Below, piece after piece: positions 13,701-25,700 of a stretch of DNA of 64,000 nucleotides (positions are counted from its first letter, which is position 1; every line of letters begins with the position of its first letter). A program made the position numbers and the translations under genes. Under the pieces are notes generated by a model, which was not told the DNA's origin, ran no database searches, and saw only the letters and a program-made list of their open reading frames with translations. The DNA lies in the NCBI RefSeq assembly GCF_015706575.1, contig NW_024037063.1, forward strand, positions 15,252,927-15,316,926. Direction: 5' to 3'. Source of the DNA: Patiria miniata. Taxonomy: Eukaryota; Echinodermata; Asteroidea; Valvatida; Asterinidae.

Positions 13701-16700
13701 CGCTGAATAACAAAACGAACTACTAATTTAAATTTTCCTACGGTGCTTCTTAAGAATCACCGTTGGAAATGCCTTCTTTCGTTAATTACTTCAAAATGAC
13801 AGCTTCCCAGAAAGAATCATTTCACAGGGAGTTTAGTTCCCTTACTATCTTTCAACCAAGTTTGTTTTTCAACAATAATTACGCCAGTTACTTTTCGGAT
13901 GGCTGCAAATGATGGCCTATAGCTTTAACAGCTACATGTATGTACGTACAAGAGAGGAGGAATGTAGAACGGAGTGCTGTATATAAGCAGTGATAGTAAT
14001 AATGAAATCTATATATATAAGAGAGAAGTTTACTCGCCCCCGAGACGATGTTTGCTCCTGAAAGGATCCGAGACCGCGGGCTCCTGCGGCGCCAAAATCG
14101 CTCCACGTCCGTGGAAAAATGCGGAGGGTGTCTTCCGCCGGGTCGGACGCATCGGGTCGTCCTAATTTTCCCGTACGGACCGGCGATCCGTTTCGTCGAT
14201 TTTTCGTGACTGAATTTTGCACAGGAATTTGCCGTCGTGTGCGCTTTCACGTTGACTGCCTGGCCGCCCCCCGTGCTGGCTTTTCTGCGTGTCTAGACTG
14301 TGCGAGGTCAGCGAGGTCAACATAGGAGTTTCGTTTACGTGTTCTACTCGGCCCTTCTGCAAAAGCGTTCACCAAACGTTAGTATGTGGTGACCTTGGTA
14401 AAATATTTTTTCTCCATGGTGCGTGGCCACCAAGTGTCCCTATTCTTTCATATGCTTCGCTTGCCGCCCCTGCGCCGAGTGCAACGAATACTCAGAAGGA
14501 CTACACATTAAGTATGCCTTGCCGCGGTCTGACCAATCGAAAGTCTACACTGCGTAGTATTTCCGGGCTATGCAAAACTGTCGATGGCAACGCGTACTGC
14601 AGCCTGCTCCACACCCTGGAAACGAGGTTGGGTCTACGGTGCTCGCTATTTGAAGCGCAAGCATGTGACGTGATAGAGTGCTGTTGCTTCCATAATGTGT
14701 TTACAGCTCCATGCTTCCACCACCAAGGCTTAGCGTTGTGAGTTCGCTGCCCGCAGTGTCGTGTTATAATTTCGGGGGCCTGTTTTGGGTCAACGAAGGA
14801 TCGCCGCGGTCTCGGATCCTTTCAGAAGCAAACATTTCTAGGAGTAGGAGGCCGAGTAAAACTTGCTCTTATATATAGATGGTTGAACCAACTTGAATAA
14901 AAGTTGAATCGCAGACGGTCTCGCAAATTGTAAGAAGTTCAAGTTTACGTTTGTTGAAGAGTCCAATGCTGTAACTTAATTATGACCTTCCTCCATGATT
15001 CAGACCGTTTGTAATTTTTTGGTAACACTCAACATTTTTATTTTAAATGACACCTTCACGTTTTATTGCATTATCATTTATTGTCAAACTGTACAACCAG
15101 CCTTCGACTGTGTACTACAGAAACCTTCTCACTACGTTTTCCAAATGCGACTGCCTCACAAAAAGCCAATTTAACAGACCAACGGCAACATTTACGACAG
15201 TTGCCATGGTACATAATTATCATGTGCGTAAATCGACGGGGGACAGGGGACCCCCCCCCCCCCCCACACACACACACATTTTGAGGGGGGACATTGTTTG
15301 GTCTCCCCCCCCCCCCCCCACACACACACTTTTTCTTCCCCGAGTAAAAATACTGTAGCCTACAATAATGATTCTATTGCTCAGAATACATGTAGCTGAT
15401 TCAATTACTCAAAACTCAAAACTTTCACAGATGATCTTTTGCTCAAATTGGTTTTAGTGATCAGAAACTGCCTCAGATCACACCACAGAAATTGCTATTC
15501 TTTAACTGCATGTCTCCCCAACTATATCCCCCATTTACATTTAACTCCCCACATTTTCATCCCCAACACTACGCCCTACCCGATCTATGATCGGGTAAAC
15601 CAGCTTGTCCCTTAATGAACTCAAAATTCCTAACATTGTGGACTCGCAAGTAAATTATCCAAGCAACGTGACAAATGTACACAGAAAATCCACCCTTGCC
15701 AAAATGTGTACGAGATCCTTAAATGCTAGTTCGATGCTTCTGAAAATGTTGCCAAGATGGTGTTAAACTGTTTATTTTATTTTAGGTTCAACTTCTTTTT
15801 TTTTACTGCAGTCACCTGTTTTGGTGAGGAAGTTGACGGTCTGAGGTTCCCCCAGGCTAAAGTTGGACAGACTGTCCACTCAGTGGAACGTTGCCCAGAG
15901 ATAACAGCCAAGGGTAAGGTTTTAAAGTTAAAAAAGTATCTTAATTTTCAAATTATAGGTTTTGCCCTTCACCGACGTTTAAACACAGTACACTCAGTGT
16001 GTTACCTCCCCAGTGAAAGTTGGAAAAAAAATCACTCGGGTGGGACTCGAACCCACGACCTCCTGCTTTCTAGTACAGATGTCTTACCACTCGACCACCA
16101 AGCTAAGGGATCGTTTGGCTGGTTCGAATCTGATGTACATAGCAGCAGGTACCGCATAAACTATTCTTTTGCGTCGGGGTGATATAAATCAAATTATAGA
16201 TTTTGCCCTTCACCGACGTTTAAACACTGTGTACTCAGTGTGATTTTTTCCAACTTTCACTCGGGAGGTAACACACTGAGTATACAGTGTTGAAATGTCG
16301 GTGAAGGGCAAAACCTATATTTTGATTTAAATCACCCCGAGGCAAAATTTCATCTTATACGTAATATCTTATTCTTGGCACAATTTTAAGAAAACTTTAC
16401 AGTCGTGTTCATCCTGTGTCAAATCACAAACCATAACATGTTGAGTCACAAGCCCAACCCAAGTCAAACCAAGAATGAAATTTGAAAAAAAGGAATGTCT
16501 TTTGTTACTGGTCGTTGAAATAGCCTGTCACTTTTGATTTAATACTTGTGATGACGGGATAATAACTCTATTCTAACTTCCCGCTCAAGAGATACCAATT
16601 GCAAACCCGACCCGAAACGGACTCAACCCGACTCGAAACCGACTTCAGGTCGGGTCGGTTTTTCCATCATTTCAGTCGGGTCGGGTCATTTTTACGTTTG

Positions 16701-19700
16701 CGTTTTTCGGGTTGGGTCAGGTCGGGTCGGTTAAGCCATTTAGAAAAAACCCGAAATTAACCAAAATAAACTGAAAAAAAAAACCAAAACAGTTTCAAAA
16801 TTCACACGGTGAAATATTTATTGCCGAGTCAAGGTGCCCGGTACGCCCAAATGTGGTTTTCGGTCTATGAACATGCATGGTCTATAACATGTAGGCCAGC
16901 CAGTAGGTCACGTTGTGAGTACTGTACGGTATGAGTCAGTTACTGAGCTGCAGCAGAGAAGAGGCCAAATTGATGGTCACTGATGAAAATTTATAATTTT
17001 CTCGGTTAAAAAAAAAACGCCTAAGTTTGCATTCTAGCAATAATGCCCGTAGTTATGGTTAGAGTAATGTATTTAATGCAGTTTGCATAGTCATGATGTT
17101 TACAATGACATGATATTTATGTGCAATTCTGGTGGTTTTTTTTGTGTGTAGCCGGTATGCCACGGGGTACCAGGGATTGTGCCGGTAACATACTGTCTGA
17201 AGCAATATGGCTAGGCCCTGTTCTACTGGATTGCTTGGATGGTGAAAATGCCAATGCTCTACTTGAGGAATTGTCCCAAGTAAGTACCAACATTTTGATT
17301 GTGTTTAAAGGGAATATACATCATTTGCTTTTGCTGTAATTTTCAGAAATGGATGGAATTGGGGGGTTGGAAATATATAGCAAATATAGTTACACTGACT
17401 TTTTGAGGTATTGGGTTCAAAAATGCTATAAAAACCAAGAAAAACAATCATTTTCCTGTAGTCTGGTTCCCTGACTCCATTTAAGAAGAAACAGAGCAGT
17501 TTACATACATTGGGGAATTGTAAGGTCAGGGAACCAGTCTAGCTGGCTTGTACCCTTTCATAGGTGTGTAATCGATTGCAAACAAGTGCGATGGTCAACT
17601 GGGGCCAGTATTTGAAAAAAGCCATCGGCCGATCAGCGTTGGAAATTGATACAAAAATACCACTTTTCTTGAATATGACAGTATACCAGGTGCCATGATT
17701 TTACAGGATGCTTTACACTGTCATTCACTAACAGTCCAGCAAGGTATTTCAAAATGATTTGGAAGTTTTATTCTTTGATGTTTGCAAATGTTGTATTTTC
17801 CCTTTAACTTGATCGGAGTGTGATACAAGCGTAGTGGGACTTTGCCCAGTTTGAACCCTGGCAGGGCCAACATGTGGTCTGGGTTTTTGCAGTCCCTACC
17901 TGATTTTGTCAGTGCGCTACACTAACCTTAACAAAATGTTGTATTTACTTCCATGTCTACTACCCAGGGAGCTTAAAAGAATTAGAAGATTTTTGTATGC
18001 CTTTGAATGATAAGTCAAATGATAATGAACTTGGTTGGAGCTTCAGTGGTAAGGGATAAAATAATCCCTTAAAACTGGGGGGGGGGGAGGATTTGAAGAA
18101 AAGTTAAACAAAACATTTGTTTTGGTCCAAACTTGATGTTGAGTAAAAGAAGCTTTAAAATAAATACAATGTAATACTAATTGGTTTATCTCTGCATGTG
18201 TAGATAGGTAGTTTATGCGATACGGACAGTGCTAGGCTAAGTCTTGGATTCTGCCTCAACCAAAATATAATGTAGATTTCACAAGTTCTGGTTCTGGTGT
18301 GTAGTCTCATATAACCAGGGGTGTGAGTGGAGTCCAAAAAAAATAGCTGAAAATAGCTGAACCTGTAAATAACCGAACCTGCAAGCGCAAAGCGCGAAGC
18401 CCTTACGGCGTGGGGTCCGGGGCCCGCCCAAGGGCCCCGAAAATATTTTGAAATGTAGATGCTCTGTGGTGCATTTTAAAGCCTCCTCGCATGCCTGCAT
18501 GGGCCAACTATTGGTCGAAAATGTTTTGCAATTTATGCATGTTTTTAAGTTAACTTTTCCTTCATGTTGGCTTGAAGCTGCCTAAATGGCCATGAAAACT
18601 GGGAAATTCGACCACGTTTTCCATATTTTAACTCCTTACTGCAGATGATACACATCGTCATCGCGTGTCCCGGCTTCTGATCGAGTCGCCTAATTTCTGC
18701 TGATTAACCATGTGTTCCATCCAAATCCATTTCCACGGATTCGTAACCTGAGGATCGGCTTGTCAATGTCCATATCAAACTCCGAACCTCTTTGGATAAT
18801 AACACATTTGTGTTGCACTGACATCTTGCGGAATTAATAATGTCAAAATACGTTCGAAACATTTGAAACGACACACGAACGTACGTATCAGCATGCAGCG
18901 GAATACGCAGCAGGATGCGTGCATGCAATGAAATGCACACATGAACTTTGCCCTGCATGATGCCCTCTACCGTCGCGGCACGGCGACAATTTACTAGTCT
19001 TATTTCAAGGCTTTATATTTGCAACAAGACGATGTTTACAGCGAGTTATTGTGGAGATCATCGCGTGTCACTACATGCATAGACACAGGAACGGCCGCAA
19101 AGAGTCCCAACGCGCTTCATGGCGCATGTGTGAATATTCATATTTATCTGCAGCCAATCACAGCGCAATGACTGTTGGTTCCCCGGATGCTGTTTACACG
19201 TTGTGTACACACGCGGCTTCGAGCTGAAAAATGCACGCACATGGCATCGTATAGTACACACGTACATGTACAGTACGTACGTATGTACAATGTACATGTA
19301 CATTGAATACTTGCTTGCACGCACCCCAGAGCTATGTGTATGTTGTAGAGAGCGGATGGCGTGCGTTCGGTGGCGGCGGAAAATAAAATAAACGGAAATA
19401 AAATCAATGCTTACGCGCGGGGGAAAAAAGCGGGGGGAAATCTGGACCATCGGAAGAAAAAAAGCGGAAAACAAAATGTGGCACGCTGAACAAAAAAGCG
19501 GAAATCCGCTAAATAGCGGAGATTTCACACCCCTGTATAACATTGGTTCACGTTCAATTGCTCATGCAGGTTAACGTAACGAGTGAGAATGTTCCAGAGA
19601 TTGCTGATCAGACAGTCGTACTGACGTCTAATCACTCACAGATCGATGCCTCAGGAATCATGGCTACTGCCGATATCCTGGAGAAGATTGTAAATGTTGG

Positions 19701-22700
19701 CACCCCATCTACTGAGGTAAGAAGCCATTTTTTGCCCAATTTGTTTTTAGAAAAAATATTGACTTAAAACGTGAAAGGCTTTGATGTTCAAAACAGAAGC
19801 GGCTGCGTTGAAAGATCTAACTGTTGTTTGAGTATCGTTTGGGAGGACTAAAAAATTAAGTTGATGGAAATTTAATGCATTACAATGACTTCAAGGTATA
19901 TAGCTAGGATCATTTGCATTTATCCCCAAAGTAGCCGACCAAATTATTATCAAAATTCTTACTTGGATTAATATCATACTTGTACTGAACACCATGTGAA
20001 AATATTCCATTTGGCTTGCTGTCATTTCGAAGAAATTAAAAAAAGTAGGTGATTTTCAACAATCAGTCAATTGTCTGAATTTTGGAAATAAAGAAGTGCC
20101 ATTGAATAAACTGTTTCATGATCACAAAATTGTATGTTTTTTTTTACTGTTTTCTCAAAAAGTGTAATATCCACTGAGCTGAAACTTCCCCAGGTTAGGT
20201 TTTGAACATTCTTTGGATTTTGAGTGGTGTTATTGCCAACGAACAAAATGCATGAACAGCAAATCACCCGTGTGCCTTTTAACCAAAATCTGTTTCGGAT
20301 TCTCTCCTTTTGGTTTAGCCGAATGCTACAATGCTATTCTGAATGTGTATTAGTTTTTAAGTCAGTATTTCGATTTGTATTTGAATTTAGGTCGCTCTTG
20401 ATGTTGTGAGGGTCGTCAACAACATTCTTCAAGTCGATGACGAGACGTACGAGGATCTTGGCGAGGACCCTTCCCCCTCTCGCATCATTCTGGCCCTAGA
20501 GGGCTACATCACGGAGCTCCAGACCAGCAACGCCACAGGCAATCTGACCGCAGTGCACAGCGATATCGCTGTCGTGGCGATCGTCGTACCCCAGGACTCC
20601 CTCCAGATCGGTCTAGGGTTTGCTGCCGTGCCCCAGGGCTCCGGTCAGGAGGGGGATTCCCCCTTGACTGAGGATGATGTCATGGTGTACTTTGAGCCAG
20701 AGAGAATCCCTATCCCAGACGTCAAAGCCTCCATCACGCTGCCCCCAGAGATTCTGGACTTTGTCTCCCCAGGTATGCCCGACACAGTATTGTTGTACTT
20801 GTGCTTGTACTCAATTTTTGTTCTCATACTCATTCTCGTGATAGTATGAGTACGAGTATGACAATGCATGACACAAATGAAGAAGTCTCATGCAGTAGAC
20901 TCTTGTTAAAGGGAATATACATCATTTGCTTTTGCTGTAATTTTCAGAAATGGATGGAATTGGGGGGTTGGAAATATATAGCAAATATAGTTACACTGAC
21001 TTTTTTGAGGTTTTGGGTTCGAAAATGCTATAAAAACCAAGAAAAACCATCATTTTCCTGTAGTCTGGTTCCCTGACTCCATATAAGAAGAAACAGAGCA
21101 GTTTACATACATTGGTGAATTGTAAGGTCAGGGAACCAGTTCTAGCTGGCTTTTACCCGTTCATAGGTGTGTAATGGATTGCAAACAAGTGCGATGGTCA
21201 ATTGGAGCCAGTATTTGAAAAAAAACCCAGTTTTTTCCAACGCTGGTCGGCCGACCAGCGTTGGAAATTGATACTAAAATACCGCTTTTCTTGAAAATGA
21301 CAGTATACCAGGTGCCATGATTTTACAGGATGCTTTACACTGTCATTCACTAACAGTCCAGCAAGGTATTCCAAATTGATTTGATCGTTTTATTTTTGGA
21401 TGTTTGCAAATGTTGTATTTTCCCTTTAACTCAAATTTGGATATAACTTGACTCTCCGTTTATCTCGGAGTAACACTCCATTCCCATCAAGAGAATAGGA
21501 TATTATGATCATGAGTACCCCTTCAAAATGCCCCCAGCGGTACCTCCGTTTATCTTTTGTTCGGCCACTCCATAGAAAACGCTGCCAAAACAGTCACAAA
21601 GGAGCGTAAACAGATCCAAATCTTTTTCAAGAGTCATTGTTACTACCCAACACAATTGTTCTTTTCACTTGGGGATGCAGCGTGCACGCTGCATTGTGAT
21701 CGGAATCCGTAACCGCGACAAATCCTAGCTTTTGTGTTGGCCGGATCGCTACCACTGGCCCATTCATAATAGCAGCTAGTGCGCCCTCTATCGATTAAGA
21801 GTGTGTCCACGAGAGGACCATGCAGACCGTGACAAGGTGGGGGTCGGCGGATTTGGTTAAAATTTGGGGGGTAGGTGGGTCATAGGTAGCCTTGAGGTTG
21901 TACAAAATATTTGGCCAATCTGACCTTCGTAGCAAAAAAAAGAGCCAAAAATGTGTTTTTATTAGTGAAAAATGGTGATTTTTATGATTTTGGGGTACAA
22001 AAGTTTAAACGCTTGCTGCTCAACAGGGGAAAGCAGCAGAGAAATGAAATTTGCATGGTCTTGAGGTTGTATCCTGACCTAAACCAGGAACTCAAAATTT
22101 AGGAAAAAAATTGCTCTTAGGAGGCAACGGCACTAAGGGTACCCCCAAAGTTGAGTCATAGAAATAGCGATCTTTAAGTCGCCGTAGCGTCATTAGTGCA
22201 GGTCTTTGAACAATGACACTCAGGTGAAAGAGAGTTCTTATCATGGTCTTTAAGTATCAAGAATAAAAAAATTGTCAGCAGTTTTTAGTATGAAATGGCA
22301 GGAGCCTGTATTACCCCAATTTTCGGTAGTAAAGGGACGGGGGAGGGGCATACAGTGCCCCCTCCCTTTTCTGTATTTTCAAAAGTCGACAACCAATTTT
22401 CATGAAATTTGCCACCAAGTATTATTTTTCCAATTTGTAAATAATGACGTCAAAAATGTTTTTAAAAATCTTTCATAGAGGGCGTTTTTTTGGGCACCTT
22501 TTTGGTCAAAAAAATGTATTTTTCACATAATTTTTGACTTTTTTGCTTGAATGTTATGAAAATTGGCAAACGTGTATATTTTTTCATGATCAATAAAATT
22601 AAAACCTATTTTAATACTGGAGACGCCATTGGGGGCGCTATAATCCCTTAATTAATCCCATTTTTAGGGGGGGGTCATCTTAAATCAATATGGCCGCCAC

Positions 22701-25700
22701 CTTTCAGAGTCCAGGATGGAATGTATACCCTGCCCGATTTGTGGCAGAGGGAGTCCCCACATATGTTCCTATACTCGACACACACTTGTCTTTTTGTTAA
22801 CAGAAGTATCCCCCAATAATCATCTAAAAAAATCCTGAGATTACCAGAACACAATGAAGACACAATGGGGGTGGGGTGGGGGGGTACACCCTGCCACATA
22901 TCGTGCACCAAATGTGGGAATGATGGGGCTTGGATGACAATTCTGTTATTTTTTGGCTTGTTAATGTAACCCGGAAAATTAATAAACTTGGAAAATAATA
23001 AATTGAATGAGAACAACGCTAAATGTTGGGGTACTCGCTGTCAAAAATGAGATAGACCTAGATGGGGTAGGAACAAATAGAGAGGAATTTGAATAAATAG
23101 AAACAATGACAAACACATTTTTAGAATGACAACAAAAAAAGGATGATTTATTTTACCAACCAAAATTTGAAGAAAACCATTCAAAAAAACCAATAATCAA
23201 AAAGGATCCAAATTAACTTTTTCCCAAACCTTAAACCTGTTATCCACACAACCAAATAAGTAAAATGGTAGTACTACAGTCGACTTTTGTTATAAAGAGC
23301 ACTTTTATAAAGACGTCCTACTTCTGCTTATAAAGAGCAAATTCTGAGGTCTCAAATCTCTAGTTCTCTTTGTGTTTCTTTGTTTCGCTGTCCTTTTAAA
23401 GCAACATTTCTGTTTAAAGAGGTAGTTTGGGCGGTCTCACCGACCTTGCTGTAACGAGAGTCAACTGTACAAAACTAAATTGAACTTTAAACTTAAATGG
23501 AAGTTGAAAGAAGAAAACTGAACTAACACAGTATCAAAATAGAATGACACATGGAACAACCTAACGATCAAACTCGAAAAAACAATTGAATATAAATCAA
23601 GAAAATCGTTTTCCTTCTTAAATTAACATTAAAAAACAAGAACAGTCACTGTCTTCCAATAACAAGCCATGATAACCCTTTGTTTAAACACAAAATACTT
23701 AAAGGCAGAGAACATGGAACCACTAATGCAAAAATGTTGGTAAAAAAGGATGCAATAAAAAAAATGAAAACGGGTACTACTATCAAAATCTTGACTACTT
23801 TGTGATGATTCAGCAGTTGTTTCACCGATTGTAATCTTCAATTCTTCATGAGCCCATCTTCTTGACCTGGTGCTAAACAATGAAGAACTAAACCAAAGGC
23901 TTCCTTTGCCTTCCTTCTATAATAACGGATGGTGCTATCAGATGCTTCTTCTAATGACAGACGAAGCTGCCCATCAACAGCAGACATTCCACCCTGAGTA
24001 AGGAAAGTGTTCAGGGATTGCAGCTCCACATTCTTTGGTCGGGGGGTTGGAGCCCAAGAAGAGTCAAGTGCACATCCTTTGTAATATCTCCATCAGTTGA
24101 TGATGACTCAGATGTATGCTAGAAATAATCATGAGGAAAATAAAAACAGTGAGATGCGTGCTACATATAGCAGGGTTGAAATACAAATGTATGTACTCAA
24201 AGAAGAGTACTTACAATTCATCTGTGATAAATGAGATGCAATATGTCAAGGTCCATTCTTAGTTCACTCCCATTACCTCATGAACTGAAGTGCATTCTGT
24301 GTCGGTGGGTTGGAGAGATGGTACACCAGCCGGCGATGTGAAATCACTAATTGTACACTGCTGCTCTTCTTGTTCCTTAGAGAGCACATCGCTAGGTGGT
24401 AATTGTTCCGCTGTCTGGTGCGTAACTGCTTGTTTGTGCTTAGATATACAACCTCTACAGATACCTGAAAGTCATATGAACAGTGAGAATTACCAAGTGT
24501 AAAGGCCGCAGCAGGCTTAATATTTTTAAACTTAAAAGATATAAAGCGGGGCGTATGTAGCCAACAATATTGAGCAATAGATCCCTTGAACAAAACCAAT
24601 GTCATAAATTCCCCCCCCCCCCAAAAAAAAAAAAAAATCTTCTTTTATTATTTTAGATTGACTGTATTTATTTACAATTATTACTTTTTCATTTTCTGAT
24701 GTGGCTTGCGCTGGAGGATTTGTATAAAAGGGAAAACAAATCTGAAATTGATCTTGTAAATGGTCAAAACAAGAATGTAAGTGCAAAATAAATATTTGTT
24801 TTATGCCCCAAACTGCGCATGTTCAGTGCAGCTCCAACTTTCTTTATATAAAAAAAATCAAAATATCCACCATGTGTGTCCACTGCCGAAAACCATGTGT
24901 GTGGTCCAGAGCTGTGACAACCAGTATTAATTTTTCACACAATAATACATGTCACTGGTCCCAAGTCAACTGCATGATAAGGGATTTAATTGATATAACC
25001 TTCCCAGAAACAAAATCAGTTGATCAGAAATGGACCATGACCATGATTGATTCATTTCAGAAATGTGTGTTTGTTTTATTTCTGTCTTCTTACCTGTTCC
25101 AACTGTGATCAGGATACCCCATCGATCAAACATCTCACGGCTAGTTGCTTTATTCCCAACACGGAATGGTTTGCCTTTCACTTTATGGAGTAGATGACAA
25201 CATTTCCTTGATGATGTCCAACTCAACCCTAACTTGTATCTATGCGCTGGACATATTGTCTTATCAGTGTATGCATCGACGTCGAACAAACCACATCGCA
25301 GGAGGATCAGTTTCCATGCACTCGACATTCACATCATATGCAGCGACTTTCCACTTCTGCAAATGGCTCCGTATGTTTTTTGTGCATCGATTAAGTTGCA
25401 CTGTATTTAGTTCGCGCGGATAAGACGGATTTACACCACATTTGATGGCTTTGCAATACTCAAAATTACTAAAATCACATTGCTGCCGCACAGACAGCAT
25501 GTCCATGACAGCCATTTTGACGGTGATGTTATGCGAGGGCGCCCTCTTTCGATACCGTGCGCTAACTGGGTGGGCGGCAACAGGACGTTCCCCTCCTACC
25601 GGATCAGTGCGCACCACCAAAGGTAGCCCACTCACCCACCCAACCAATAGGTGAAGTCTGCAAAATGTAGATTTTGTTACGCTCTTACAACAATTCCAGC

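Noticed and set aside
14289..14741. 150-codon frame in the GC-rich element
   Set aside because: No recognisable domain and no splice or start context. High GC reduces stop codons by chance.
16040..16105. tRNA gene on the minus strand
   Set aside because: A and B boxes are present, but the same sequence recurs at 28480 and 54400 with a common 3' body, so it is a SINE head.
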